The notes: generated from the letters alone by a model not told the origin. A stretch of 64,000 bases of DNA from DATAGF01 sp963835685 (GCA_963835685.1 CAWIGI010000010.1:186001-250000); one strand, 5' to 3'; positions 14,527 to 24,588 are shown, counted from the first letter of the stretch. A program made the numbers and translations.

Positions 14527-16427
14527 ATGCGCCAGGCCACGCGCACCCCACCCGCCACGCAGGACCGCCCGCCCGCGCCGCCCCCCGCCGGCGCAGCCGC
14601 CTGCGGCTGCCGTCCTCGCCGGGCGGCCGCCTCGCCGCGGCGCTGCTGGGGCTGCTCGTCGTCGTGCTCGGCGTCGGCGCCGCGCTCGGGGCCACGGGGG
14701 ACGACGGGGACGCCCCCGCCGGGGTGGAGGTGGAGGGCGTCAACGTCGGCGGCCTCACGCCCGACGAGGTGGAGCGCGCCGTCCGCCACCGCGCCCAGCA
14801 GCTCATGTCCGAGCCGCTCGTGATCGTGCGCGAGGACGCGCCCGACCGGCCGATCAGGGTGGCGCGCCGCAGCCTCGGCGCGCGCCCCCAGATCCGCCGG
14901 GCCGTGGAGGAGGCCCTCGAGCCCCGAGGCTTCGGCGGCAAGGTCCTGGCGGGGCTCGGCGTCGCGCCGACGCGCGAGGTCGCGATCGGGTTCACGATCC
15001 GCCAGGCCCGGGTGAACGCCCTGGTCGCCCGTGTGTCCGGCGACGTCAACGATCCGCCCGTCCCCGCCCGCCTGCGGGTGAGCGAGGACGACATCGCGGT
15101 CCTCCCCGGCAACGGCGGCTTCGGCATCGACCGCTTCGCGCTGCGCGACCGGATCGCCGAGATGCCCCAGGACCCCATCGAGGTCGCCGTCGGCCCCCAG
15201 CCGCCGCCGGTCTCCGAGGAGGCGGCCGCGGTCGCGCGCGAGCTCGCGCTGCGGGTCGTCAACCGGCCGGTGGAAGTCGCCCTGCAGGGGCGCGGGGTCG
15301 CCATCGAGCCGGCGGTCCTTCGCTCGGCCCTGCGCTTCACGCCCGACCCGCCCGAACTGCGGGTGACGCTGGACCCCGGCACCCTCTACCGGCGCATCGC
15401 GTCGGCCTACTCGACGCGTGAGCAGCCGGCCCGCGACGCCGACTGGAAGACGACCGTGGCGGCCGCCCGGCTGGTGCCCTCGCGCGTCGGCCGCCGGCTC
15501 GACATGGAGGCGATCGCGGCCTCCATCGTCGACAACCCCGAGGCGTCGAGCGTGCGCGCGCGGTTCGAGGTGAGCCAGCCCCGGTTCACGACCGACGAGG
15601 CGCAGGCCCTCCGGATCACGGAGCTCGTGTCGGAGTTCTCGACCCCGTACAACTGCTGCGAGCCGCGCGTGTCCAACATCCAGCGGGCGGCCGAGAGGCT
15701 CGACGGCATGATCATCCGGCCGGGCTGGGCCTTCTCGCTGAACGACGCGCTCGGCCCCCGCACGGCCGAGAGCGGCTACGTCGAGGCGCCCGAGATCCTG
15801 GGCGGCAAGCTCGAGGAGGGCCTGGGCGGCGGCGTCTCCCAGGTGTCAACGACGCTCTACAACGCGGCCTTCTTCGCGGGCATGGAGATCCTCGACCACA
15901 CGCCCCACCAGTTCTGGATCTCGCGCTACCCGGAGGGGCGCGAGGCGACCCTCTCCTACGGCGACATCGACCTGGTCTTCCGCAACGACTGGGAGGCCGG
16001 CGTCCTGATCGACGCGTTCGCCGGCGACAACGCCATCACCATCCGCCTCTACTCCGCGGACCTCGGCCGCCGGGTCGAGACCGAGACCGGTGAGCGCACC
16101 GACTACGAGGAGCCCGAGATCCAGGAGACGGTCAACCCGGAGCTCGAGCCCGGGTCGAGGGTCGTGGAGCAGTATTCGGGCGGGCCCGGCTTCACCGTCA
16201 GCTACACCCGTAAGGTCTGGGCCGGCGACGAGCTCAAGCGCGACGAGAGCTACACCTGGCACTACTCGGCCCAGGACGCCTTCGTCGAGCTGGGGCCGGC
16301 GCCCGCCCCCAAGCGCCAGGCGCCCCAGGGCACCGCTCCCGAGGAGCCCGAGGCCCCGGAGGATCCCGCGGCGTCGGAGGAGCCCGCGGCGCCCGAGGCC
16401 GAGACGCAGGAGCCCGCGACGCCGTAG
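14527..16427 (+). CDS. VanW-family protein with peptidoglycan-binding-4 region, frameshift near N-terminus
   Basis: The ATG at 14527 opens MRQATRTPPATQ, but the membrane helix LAAALLGLLVVVLGVGAALG is in another frame. A one-base change in the run of six C at 14581-14586 would join them. After the helix come repeats of the PF12229 type (VEVEGVNVGGLTPDEVERAV; VAIEPAVLRSALRF), then the VanW domain (YNCCEPRVSNIQRAAERLDG, PGWAFSLND, GGGVSQVSTTLYNAAFFAG, FWISRYPEGREATL). A G5-like beta tail and a Glu/Pro-rich end follow. It is a single-pass, outward-facing envelope protein; VanW proteins are linked to the cell wall but have no proven reaction. Without the frameshift the first in-frame start would be the GTG at 14664, inside the helix. 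Confidence 0.8.
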
Positions 16428-16469
16428 CCCGCCGTCCCGCCCGCGGCTTGCCCGAGCGGCCGCGAGCGG

Positions 16470-16483
16470 CGAACATGTGTTCG
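16470..16483. promoter_or_regulatory. LexA (SOS) box at the dinB start
   Basis: The palindrome CGAAC-ATGT-GTTCG is a perfect match to the actinobacterial LexA consensus CGAAC-N4-GTTCG. It lies directly over the possible GTG start codons of dinB, so LexA bound here would block initiation. A perfect 10-base match is expected by chance about 0.06 times in 64 kb. Confidence 0.8.
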
Positions 16484-17674
16484 TGCCCCCGGCGGCCACG
16501 ATCCTGCACGCCGACCTGGACGCCTTCTACGCGTCGGTCGAGCAGCGGGACGATCCCCGCCTCCGCGGCCGCCCGGTCATCGTCGGGGGCGGCGTGGTGC
16601 TCGCGGCCAGCTACGAGGCGCGGGCGTGCGGGCGTGCGCTCGGCGATGGGGGGCCGCCGCGCGCGGCGGCTCTGCCCCGAGGCGATCGTCGTGCCCCCGC
16701 GCTGGAGCGCCTACGTCGAGGCGAGCCGGGCCGTCTTCGGCGTCTTCGAGCGGACCTCGCCGCTGGTCGAGGGGCTGTCGATCGACGAGGCGTTCCTCGA
16801 CGCCCGCGGGCTCGAGCGCATCCAGGGGACGCCCGAGGAGATCGCCGTCGAGCTGCGCCGCGAGGTGCGCGAGCGGGTCGGCCTGCCGATCACGGTCGGG
16901 GTCGCCACCACGAAATTCCTGGCGAAGGTGGCGAGCGCGGTCGCCAAGCCGGACGGCCTGCTGGTCGTCCCCGCGGGCGGCGAGCGCGCCTTCCTCGAGC
17001 CGCTGCCGGTGGAGGCGCTCTGGGGCGTGGGGCCGGCGACGGCCGCCAGGCTGCGCGCGCGGCGGATCGCCACCGTTGGGGACGTGGCCCGGCTCGACCA
17101 GGAGGCACTCGTCGCGATGCTCGGCCCGGCCGCCGGGCGGCACCTTCACGCCCTCGCCCACAACCGCGACCCGCGCCCGGTGCGGGCCGGCCGCCGGCGC
17201 GGCTCGGTCGGGTCCCAGTGCGCCCTCGACTACTCCTCCCGGCCGCCCGAGGCGGTCGACCGCGCCCTCCTCGCGCTCGTCAACCGGGTGACCCGGCGGA
17301 TGCGCAGGTCGGGGCGCGCCGGCCGCACGGTCGTCCTTCGGCTCCGCTTCGGCGACTACTCGCGGGCCACGCGCTCGCGGACGCTGCCGGACGCGACCGC
17401 GGCCAGCCGCACGGTCCTCGCGGTCGCGCGGGCGTTGCTCGCCGAGGCCCGCCCCGCCATCGACCGCCGCGGGCTCACCCTCCTCGGCGTCGCGGTCTCC
17501 AACCTCGGCGAGGGCGGCCCGGTGCAGCTCGTCCTGCCCCTCGGGGGCGACCGCGAGGACGCCCTCGACGCGGCGCTCGACCGCGTGCGCGACCGCTTCG
17601 GGACGGCGTCGGTGACGCGCGCGTCGCTGAGCGGCGAGGGGCGCGGCCTCGCGCCGTGGCTGCCGCCCGACTGA
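16483..17674 (+). CDS. dinB: DNA polymerase IV (Y family), one frameshift
   Basis: This translesion polymerase has the N-terminal motif ILHADLDAFYASVEQRDDP (metal-binding Asp pair), then VVLAASYEARACG. The frame then shifts by one base at about 16635 in GCGGGCGTGCG and continues GVRSAMGGRRARRLCP. The catalytic SIDEAFLD, palm and thumb HhH (WGVGPATAARLRARRI) and little finger follow normally. Removing one G restores a ~396-residue protein, the normal length. The shift could be a sequencing error or a real inactivation. Start choice is GTG 16483, with GTG 16477 possible. There is no C-terminal beta-clamp motif that I can recognise. The LexA box predicts DNA-damage induction. Confidence 0.82.
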
Positions 17675-17690
17675 TCCCGGCGGCCCGGGG

Positions 17691-18578
17691 TCAGCCGGCG
17701 CCGGCCTCCTCGCCGAAGAACGCGATCAGCTCGGCGATGGTCTCGTCCGGGGCCTCCTCGGGGACGAAGTGGCCGCCGGGCATCGCCCGCCCGCGCACGT
17801 CGTCGGCGACGGCCTGCCAGGTGGCCAGCACGTCGTAGATGCGGCCCATCCGCCCCTCCTCGCCCCAGAGCGCGAGCAGCGGGCACGACACCCGCCGGTC
17901 CGCGTCCTCGGCGTCGTGCTCGAGGTCGATCGACGCCCCGGCGCGGTAGTCCTCGCAGGTGGCGTGGATCGCCTCGGGCCGCGAGAACCAGCGCGCGTAC
18001 TCGCGGATCGCCGCCTCGTCCACCGGCGTGGCCGTCCCCGACCAGCGGCGCACGGTCTCGCGGAGGAACCATTCGGGGTCGTGCCCGATCATCGTCTCGG
18101 GCAGCCCGTCCGGCTGGATCAGGAAGAACCAGTGGTAGTAGGACGTCGCGACGGCCTGGTCAACCGTCGCGAAGAGGGTCGCGGTCGGGACGATGTCGAG
18201 CAGCGCCACCCGCGCGACGCGCTCGGGGTGGTCGCGCGCCATCCGGTGCGCCACGCGGCCGCCGCGGTCGTGCCCCGCCACGGCGAAGCGCTCGTGGCCG
18301 AGGCGCTCCATCAGGCGCACCATGTCGCGCGCCATCGCCCGCTTGGAGTAGGCCTCGTGGCCCTCCCCGTCCGGCGGGGTCGAGCTGTCGCCGTAGCCGC
18401 GCAGGTCGGCCGCGACCACGCGGAAGCGCTCCGCCAGGGCGGGGGCGACGCGGTGCCAGCAGGTCCGGGTCTGGGGGTACCCGTGCAGGAGGAGCAGCGG
18501 GGGGCCGTCGCCCGCGGCCTCGTAGGCGATCGTCGCCTCGCCGACGTCCTCCGCGCCCTCCCGGAAGCCCTCGATCAC
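17691..18578 (-). CDS. Alpha/beta hydrolase, haloacetate dehalogenase-like
   Basis: The fold starts LLLLHGYPQTRTCW (oxyanion hole). The nucleophile elbow is AGHDRGGRVAHRM: an Asp nucleophile (Asp104) as in dehalogenases and epoxide hydrolases, followed by the Arg residues that bind the carboxylate. The His-Trp pair in SYYHWFFL (His149, Trp150) matches the halide-binding residues of fluoroacetate dehalogenase, and the catalytic His is in GGHFVPEEAP. Cleavage of the C-halogen bond of haloacetate is therefore the best guess; epoxide hydrolase is the alternative. The GTG start at 18578 lies 4 bases after the protease stop, so the genes are cotranscribed. Confidence 0.8.
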   Translation of the reverse strand: MIEGFREGAEDVGEATIAYEAAGDGPPLLLLHGYPQTRTCWHRVAPALAERFRVVAADLRGYGDSSTPPDGEGHEAYSKRAMARDMVRLMERLGHERFAVAGHDRGGRVAHRMARDHPERVARVALLDIVPTATLFATVDQAVATSYYHWFFLIQPDGLPETMIGHDPEWFLRETVRRWSGTATPVDEAAIREYARWFSRPEAIHATCEDYRAGASIDLEHDAEDADRRVSCPLLALWGEEGRMGRIYDVLATWQAVADDVRGRAMPGGHFVPEEAPDETIAELIAFFGEEAGAG

Positions 18579-18582
18579 GGGC

Positions 18583-20295
18583 TCAGCCGCCGCGGGCCAC
18601 GGCAACCCGCGCGGCGGCGCCGACCGCGGCGGCGTGGGTCGCCGTGCGCGGCAGGCGCGCCCGCACGACCCAGGGCCCCGCCCCCCGCAACCGCACGACG
18701 AAGCCGAAGCGCCCGTCGGCCGTCGTGGGGAACGACCGGATCCTGGTCCACTTCCCCTTCAGCAGGCGCTGTACCTGGAGGCCCACCCGCCCGAGCGCCG
18801 GGGTCGTGCGGCCCCGGCAGACCAGACGGGCGCCGCGCGCGACGGCGAGCCGCCGGGCCGCCGCCATCGGCACCGTGCGCCCGCCCACCGTGCAGCGGTA
18901 GGAGATTCGCATGCCCGCGCGCAGCGCCGACGGCCCCTGCCCCGGGGCGGCCGCCTGGGCGGCGGGATCCGGCGGGACGGAGACGGCGATGGCCGCCGCC
19001 CGCAGCGCGGCCTCCGCGTCGATCACCCCGGCGCCGTAGGCCGGGTCGCGCCCGGGCGCGCCGCGGTCCGCGGCGGTCGCGGTGATGATGGCCCCCGCCT
19101 GGGCGGCGGTGAGACCGGGGCGCAGGTCGCGCACGAGCGCGCCGAGCCCCGCCACGATCGGCGCCGCCATCGAGGTGCCGCTCAGCAACTGGTAGCCGGG
19201 AGCGGGCCGGCCGTCGATGGGGACTCCGGGGGCCCTGGTGTCCCACGTGGACAGGATCCGGGACCCCGGCGCCGCGACGTCAACGTGGGCCCCGTTCGTG
19301 GAGTAGGGGGCGATCGCCCCGCCCGGACCGGTCGCCCCGACCGCGAGCACGCCCGGGAACGCCGCCGGGTACAGCGCGGCCCCGGCCCCCGTCGGGTCGT
19401 CCTGCGTGTTGCCGGCCGCCGCCACGAGCAGGACGTCCCTGGCCGCCGCGTAGGCGACGGCGTCGGCCAGCGCCTGATGGTAGGTCGGCGTGCCGAACGA
19501 CATGTTGAGGACCCCGGCGCCGCCGTCGGCCGCCCAGAGGATGCCCTCGACGGCGTTCCCGACGAACGTCGCGTCCCCGGAGGGGCCCGCGGGGACCGTG
19601 AGCGTGACCTTCACGGGCATCAACGCCGCGGCGAAGCCGGCGCCCGACACCCCGACGCCGTTGTCCGTCGCCGCGGCGGCCAGCCCGGCGACGTGCGTGC
19701 CGTGCAGGTCGCTGTCCCCGAAGACGCCCGCCCCGGCGATCTGGGCGTCGGACGCGCGCACGTCGGGGGTCCGGTAGGTGGCCGGGTGCTGGCGCTCGGC
19801 GTTGTACGCCGCCGCGACCTTCGGGGCGATGTCGGGGTGGGCGGTGTCGATCTCGCTGTCGATCACGGCGACGCGGGTGCGGGCGCTCGCGCGGCCGAGG
19901 TCCCACGCCGTGAAGAACCGGGCCTGCTGCCAGTGGTAGTCCGTCCTGAGCCCGCCGACGCTGAACACGGGGGGTCGCGTCGTGTAGGGGTCGCCGGGGA
20001 CGACCTCGGTCTCGAGGGAGTCCCCGCGGCGCTGGTAGTCGAGCCGGAAGACGCGGGGGTCGTCGAGCAGCCGCCCCCTGGCGTCGGCCGCGTCGCCCGG
20101 GGCCACCTCGAACTCGGCCCAGCGGATCTCGGGGAACGACCGCGCCAGCGTCACCCCGGCGTCGCGCGCGACGTCGCGCGCGTCCGCGCCGGCCGGGAGC
20201 TTCGCCAGCACGGACGGCGCGCCCGCGGCGGCGGAGGCCGCGCCGAGGGCGATGGCGAGCGCCGCCGTCGCGACGGTGGCGGTCCGCCACCTCAT
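18583..20295 (-). CDS. Secreted S8 family serine protease (subtilase)
   Basis: A signal peptide at residues 1-26 (ATVATAALAIALGAASAAAGA) is followed by an inhibitor-like propeptide. The catalytic triad is complete: Asp146 in VAVIDSEID, His198 in SDLHGTHVAG, and Ser in SGTSMAAPIVAG. The oxyanion Asn is in VAAAGNTQDD. After the protease domain, about 130 residues form a beta-rich C-terminal region with two Cys (RISYRCTVGG; LVCRGR). There is no sorting motif. Length is 570 aa. It is coupled by ATGA to lpd, an odd partner for an exported protease; the glycine cleavage promoter may read through to it. Confidence 0.92.
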   Translation of the reverse strand: MRWRTATVATAALAIALGAASAAAGAPSVLAKLPAGADARDVARDAGVTLARSFPEIRWAEFEVAPGDAADARGRLLDDPRVFRLDYQRRGDSLETEVVPGDPYTTRPPVFSVGGLRTDYHWQQARFFTAWDLGRASARTRVAVIDSEIDTAHPDIAPKVAAAYNAERQHPATYRTPDVRASDAQIAGAGVFGDSDLHGTHVAGLAAAATDNGVGVSGAGFAAALMPVKVTLTVPAGPSGDATFVGNAVEGILWAADGGAGVLNMSFGTPTYHQALADAVAYAAARDVLLVAAAGNTQDDPTGAGAALYPAAFPGVLAVGATGPGGAIAPYSTNGAHVDVAAPGSRILSTWDTRAPGVPIDGRPAPGYQLLSGTSMAAPIVAGLGALVRDLRPGLTAAQAGAIITATAADRGAPGRDPAYGAGVIDAEAALRAAAIAVSVPPDPAAQAAAPGQGPSALRAGMRISYRCTVGGRTVPMAAARRLAVARGARLVCRGRTTPALGRVGLQVQRLLKGKWTRIRSFPTTADGRFGFVVRLRGAGPWVVRARLPRTATHAAAVGAAARVAVARGG

Positions 20296-21674
20296 CCCGC
20301 GTACAGCCCCACCTCGTGGACCTCGTGCGCCGCGTCCATCACCGCCTCTGCGACCGTCGGGTGCGCGTGGATCATCAGCCCGACCTCGCGGGCGGAGATA
20401 CCGTACAAAAGCGCCAATCCGAGCTCGTGGATGAGATCGGTGGCGTGCGGCCCCATGATCGTCGCGCCGACGAGGCGGTCCGAGGCGCGGTCCACCACCA
20501 TGCGGCAGAACCCGAGCGTCTCGCCCATGGCGAGCGCCTTGCCGTTGGCGCCCAGCCGCCCGGTGCCCACGGTCACGTCCAGGCCGGCCTCGCGCGCGCC
20601 CTCCTCCGTCATGCCGACGCGCGCGATCTCGGGCAGGGTGTAGACGCAGGTCGGGACCAGGGAGCGGTCGAGCACGCGGGGCCCGTCGAGGGCCGTCTCG
20701 ACGGCGTTCGCGCCCTCGGCCTGGCCGAGGTGGGCGAGCTGCGGGCCCGGGATCGCGTCGCCGACGGCGAAGACGTCGCCCACCCCGGTGCGCAGGTGGT
20801 CGTCGACGACGATCAGCCCGCGCTCGGTGCGGATGCCGAGCTCCTCCAGGCCGACGTCCGCCGTGTTCGGCGCCCGCCCCACCGCGACGAGCACGCGCGC
20901 CGCCGCGCGCTCGGAGCCGTCCGACAGCCGCGCCACGACGCCGTCGGGCCGGTACTCGAGCACCTCGGCCACGGTGGTGTCGGTGAGGACCTCCACCCCC
21001 TGGCGCCGCAGGGCCTGGGTCATCGTCTGGCTCACCCGGCGCTCCTCGCCGGTCAGGATCGCCGGCAGCGCCTCCACCAGCGTCACCCGGCAGCCGAGCG
21101 GCGCCATCATGGACGCGAACTCGCACCCGATGATGCCGCCGCCCACGATCAGCATGCTCTCGGGCAGCTCCTCCATCTCGAGCGCGGTGGTCGAGGTGAG
21201 GACCGCGGGCTGGTCGGGGTCGATGCCCGGCAGGCGCGCCGGCTCCGACCCGGTGGCGATGACCACCGTGGGCGCCGAGAGCTCCTGCATCCCGTCGCCG
21301 GTCTCGACGCAGACCCGGTCGGGCGCCGCGAGCCAGCCGTCGCCGTGGACCACGGTCACGCCCCGGCGCTGGCAGGCCTGCTCCACCCCGCCGCGCATCT
21401 TGGCCGCGATGCCCATCGCCCGGTCGCGCATCGCGGGCCAGTCAACGCCGACCTCGCCGAGGGCGATGCCCCAGTCGGCGGCCTCGTGCAGCCGGGCCAC
21501 GAGCTCCGACGAGGCGAGCAGCGCCTTGGTCGGGATGCAGCCGCGGTTGACGCAGGTGCCGCCCAGCAGGTCGCGCTCGACCAGGATCACGCTCGCGCCG
21601 AGCTGCGCCGCCCTCAGGGCCGCGACGTCGCCCGCCGGCCCGCCGCCGAGCACCAGGACGCGGGCGTCCGGCAC
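20292..21674 (-). CDS. lpdA: Dihydrolipoyl dehydrogenase (glycine cleavage L-protein)
   Basis: This FAD enzyme re-oxidises dihydrolipoyl-H protein with NAD. It has the FAD-binding VLVLGGGPAGDVAALRAA, the redox disulfide GGTCVNRGCIPTK, the NAD-binding IVGGGIIGCEFASMM, the second FAD motif VFAVGDAIPG, and the C-terminal His-Glu pair in HAHPTVAEAV. Length is 460 aa, normal. The GTG start at 21674 lies 2 bases after the gcvPB stop. Its place at the end of a gcv operon implies a dedicated L-protein, though it could also serve other 2-oxoacid dehydrogenases. Confidence 0.95.
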   Translation of the reverse strand: MPDARVLVLGGGPAGDVAALRAAQLGASVILVERDLLGGTCVNRGCIPTKALLASSELVARLHEAADWGIALGEVGVDWPAMRDRAMGIAAKMRGGVEQACQRRGVTVVHGDGWLAAPDRVCVETGDGMQELSAPTVVIATGSEPARLPGIDPDQPAVLTSTTALEMEELPESMLIVGGGIIGCEFASMMAPLGCRVTLVEALPAILTGEERRVSQTMTQALRRQGVEVLTDTTVAEVLEYRPDGVVARLSDGSERAAARVLVAVGRAPNTADVGLEELGIRTERGLIVVDDHLRTGVGDVFAVGDAIPGPQLAHLGQAEGANAVETALDGPRVLDRSLVPTCVYTLPEIARVGMTEEGAREAGLDVTVGTGRLGANGKALAMGETLGFCRMVVDRASDRLVGATIMGPHATDLIHELGLALLYGISAREVGLMIHAHPTVAEAVMDAAHEVHEVGLYAG

Positions 21675-21676
21675 GC

Positions 21677-23206
21677 CTACCCGGGGGCGGTGGAGGGGGG
21701 CTGGCGCACGACCGGGCGGCGGGCGGCGGCGGCCTCGTCGAGGCGCCGCACCGGCGTGGAGTAGGGCGCCTGGCGGGCGATCTCGGGGTCCTCGGCGGCC
21801 TCCCGGAGGATCTCGGCCACAACCTCGGCGAACGCCTCCAGCGTCTCGCGGGTCTCGGTCTCGGTGGGCTCCACGAGGAGCGCCTCCTCCACCAGCAGCG
21901 GGAAGTAGACCGTCGGCGGGTGGTAGCCGAAGTCGAGCAGGCGCTTGGCGAGGTCGTTCGTGCGGATGCCCAGGTCGCGCTTCATCGGCGCGCCGGTGAG
22001 CACGAACTCGTGCATGCAGCGCTCGCCGAAGGCCAGCGGCAGGTGCTCGCCGACGCCCGGGCGCTGCAGCAGGGCGAGCAGGTAGTTCGCGTTGAGCACG
22101 GCGATCTCGGAGGCCTCGCGCAGCCCCTCGGCCCCGAGCGAGCAGATGTAGGCGTAGGAGCGGACGAAGACGCCGTAGTTGCCCTGGAAGCCGCGCAGCC
22201 GCCCGATCGACTTCGGCCGGTCCTCGTCGAGGTCGAAGGCCGGCCCGTCGCCGTCCCCGAGGTCCCGCCGCACGAGCCGGGGCACCATCAGGTACGGCTC
22301 GATGCGGTCGGACACCGCGATCGGCCCGGCGCCGGGCCCCCCGCCGCCGTGCGGCTGGGTGAACGACTTGTGCAGGTTGAAGTGCACGATGTCGAAGCCC
22401 ATGTCGCCGGGGCGGCTGATGCCCATGACCGCGTTCAGGTTCGCGCCGTCGTAGTAGAGCGTCGCGCCGGCGTCGTGGACGATCCGTGCGATCTCCTCGA
22501 TGTTCGGATCGAAGATGCCCAGCGTGTTGGGGTTGGTGAGCATCAGGCATGCCACGCGGTCGTCGGCCAGCCGCCGCAGGTCCTCGAGATCGATCCCCCC
22601 GTCGGGCGAGGTGCCGACCTTCACGACCTCGTAGCCGGCCATGGTGACCGTGGCCGGGTTGGTGCCGTGGGCCGTGTCGGGGGTCAGCACGAGGGTGCGC
22701 TCGTCGCCCCGGTCGGCGTGGTAGGCGCGGCTCAGCAGCACCCCCGCGAGCTCGCCGTGCGAGCCGGCGCTGGGCTGGAGGGACACGTGCGGCAGGCCGG
22801 AGACCTCCGCCAGCGCGCGCTCCAGGTTCCACATCAGCTCGAGCGCCCCCTGGGCGCGGCGCGGCGACTGGAACGGGTGCAGGCGCGAGTGCCCCGGCAG
22901 GGCGGCGACCCGCTCGTGCAGCTTCGGGTTGTGCTTCATCGTGCAGGAGCCCAGCGGGTAGAAGCCGGTGTCGAGATCGAAGTTGCGCTTGCTCAGGCGG
23001 TTGTAGTGGCGCACGATCTCGGGCTCGGAGACCTCGGGCAGCTCGGGCGGGGACGCCCGCCGCAGCCGTGGCGGCAGCAGCTCGTCCAGCGGGCGCTCGG
23101 GCACGTCGAGGTCGGGCGCGACGAAGGCCCGCCGCCCCGGGCGCGAGCGCTCGAAGATCGTCGTCACCGGCTCGCGCTGCTGGGGGGTCTGCACCGCCGC
23201 GCTCAC
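21677..23206 (-). CDS. gcvPB: Glycine dehydrogenase (decarboxylating) subunit 2
   Basis: This is the PLP-binding half of the split P-protein, which decarboxylates glycine and passes aminomethyl to GcvH. Family motifs include SCTMKHNPKL, LQPSAGSHGELAG, DTAHGTNPATVTMAGY, and the PLP lysine in FNLHKSFTQPHGGGGPG. Length is 509 aa, normal for subunit 2. It is translated from a GTG that overlaps the gcvPA stop (GTGA), which fits equal synthesis of the two subunits. The final ~25 residues are Arg/Pro-rich and probably disordered. Confidence 0.96.
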   Translation of the reverse strand: MSAAVQTPQQREPVTTIFERSRPGRRAFVAPDLDVPERPLDELLPPRLRRASPPELPEVSEPEIVRHYNRLSKRNFDLDTGFYPLGSCTMKHNPKLHERVAALPGHSRLHPFQSPRRAQGALELMWNLERALAEVSGLPHVSLQPSAGSHGELAGVLLSRAYHADRGDERTLVLTPDTAHGTNPATVTMAGYEVVKVGTSPDGGIDLEDLRRLADDRVACLMLTNPNTLGIFDPNIEEIARIVHDAGATLYYDGANLNAVMGISRPGDMGFDIVHFNLHKSFTQPHGGGGPGAGPIAVSDRIEPYLMVPRLVRRDLGDGDGPAFDLDEDRPKSIGRLRGFQGNYGVFVRSYAYICSLGAEGLREASEIAVLNANYLLALLQRPGVGEHLPLAFGERCMHEFVLTGAPMKRDLGIRTNDLAKRLLDFGYHPPTVYFPLLVEEALLVEPTETETRETLEAFAEVVAEILREAAEDPEIARQAPYSTPVRRLDEAAAARRPVVRQPPSTAPG

Positions 23207-24588
23207 GCGACCGCCCCCGCCTCGGCCGGAGCGCGGCGCCCGGCGGCCACGGCGCGGCCGAGGACATCGGCCAGGCGGTCGATGTCGGCGCGGCTGCGCC
23301 GCTCGGTGATCGCCACCAGCAGCCCGTCGGGGTGCTCCGGGTAGTGGCGCCCCAGCGCCAGGCCCGGGTTGACCCCCTCGGCCGCGCAGCGCTCGATCAC
23401 CTCCTCGACCGGCGCGTCCAGCGCGAGCGCGAACTCGCGGGCCACCGGCTGCTCGTGGAGCGCGCGGACGCCGGGGAGCTCGGCCAGCGTCCGCCTGGCG
23501 TAGTCGGCGCGCCGCAGCATCAGCTCCGCGAGCTCCACGGCGCCGCGCTTGCCCAGCCACGAGAGGTGGATCACGCCGGCCAGGGCGTTGAGCACCTGCG
23601 CCGTGCAGATGTTGTGGGTGGCCTTCTCGCGCCGGATGTGCTGCTCGCGCGTCTGGAGGGTCAGCACGAAGCCGCGGCGCCCGTCGGCGTCGCGGGTCTC
23701 GCCCGCGATGCGCCCGGGCATGCGCCGGATGTGCTCCTCGCGGGCGGCGAGGAAGCCGAAGGACGGCCCGCCGTAGTCGAGGCGGTTGCCCAGGGACTGG
23801 CCCTCGCCCACGGCCACGTCGGCGCCCAGCTCGCCGGGCGTGCGCAGGAGCGCGAGCGGCAGCGGGTCGCAGGCCACCACCGCGAGCGCCCCGGCGCCCT
23901 TGGCGGCCGCGATCCGGGGCTCGAGGTCCTCCACCGCCCCCAGGAAGTTCGGCTGCTGCAGGACCACGGCCGCCGTGTCCGGCCCCACGAGCGTCCGCAG
24001 CCCGGCGAGGTCCGTGGCGCCGTCGCGCAGCGGCGCCTCGACGACGCGCTGCCCGTAGCCCGGCGCCAGGGTGCGGAGCGTCTCGCGGCTGTGGGGGTGG
24101 ACGCCGCGCGAGACGACCACCTCGCCGCGGCCGTTGGCGAGCTTGGCCAGGTAGGCCGCAGACCCGACCGCCGACGGGCCCTCGTAGAGCGAGGCGTTCG
24201 AGACGGGGAGGCCGGTGAGCTCGCTGATGGCGGTCTGGTACTCGAACATCACCTGCAGGCCGCCCTGGGAGATCTCGGGCTGGTAGGGCGTGTACGGCGT
24301 CAGGAACTCCGACCGCGCCAGGATCGAGTCGATCAGGGCGGGCACGTAGTGGTCGTACATCCCGGCCCCGAGGAACGTGACCTCGTCGTCCGCGGACGTG
24401 TTGCGGGCGGCCAGCTCGGCCAGGTGGGCGTGGACCTCCTGCTCGGGCCGCCCGGCGGGCAGGTCGAGCGGGCGGCGCAGGCGCACCCCCTCGGGGATGC
24501 CGGCGAAGAGCTCGTCGATCGAGGAGACCCCGATCACCTCGAGCATCGCCCGCAGGTCGTCGCCGGTGACCGAGGTGTAGACGCTCAC
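23203..24588 (-). CDS. gcvPA: Glycine dehydrogenase (decarboxylating) subunit 1
   Basis: This is the N-terminal half of the split P-protein and lacks the PLP lysine. Recognised by FLGAGMYDHYVPALID, YTPYQPEISQGGLQVMFEYQ, NASLYEGPSA and the closing SWLGKRGAVELAELML. Length is 461 aa. It forms an alpha2-beta2 enzyme with GcvPB, encoded next. The GTG start overlaps the gcvH stop by GTGA. A two-subunit P-protein is the form found in many Gram-positive and thermophilic bacteria, in contrast to the fused enterobacterial enzyme. Confidence 0.96.
   Translation of the reverse strand: MSVYTSVTGDDLRAMLEVIGVSSIDELFAGIPEGVRLRRPLDLPAGRPEQEVHAHLAELAARNTSADDEVTFLGAGMYDHYVPALIDSILARSEFLTPYTPYQPEISQGGLQVMFEYQTAISELTGLPVSNASLYEGPSAVGSAAYLAKLANGRGEVVVSRGVHPHSRETLRTLAPGYGQRVVEAPLRDGATDLAGLRTLVGPDTAAVVLQQPNFLGAVEDLEPRIAAAKGAGALAVVACDPLPLALLRTPGELGADVAVGEGQSLGNRLDYGGPSFGFLAAREEHIRRMPGRIAGETRDADGRRGFVLTLQTREQHIRREKATHNICTAQVLNALAGVIHLSWLGKRGAVELAELMLRRADYARRTLAELPGVRALHEQPVAREFALALDAPVEEVIERCAAEGVNPGLALGRHYPEHPDGLLVAITERRSRADIDRLADVLGRAVAAGRRAPAEAGAVA

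Noticed and set aside
20316..21764. Long open frame on the plus strand opposite lpd, and similar long antisense frames throughout
   Set aside because: In DNA this GC-rich, stop codons are rare in several frames. The peptides are Arg/Gly/Ala-rich without domains, and the opposite strand holds clear enzymes.
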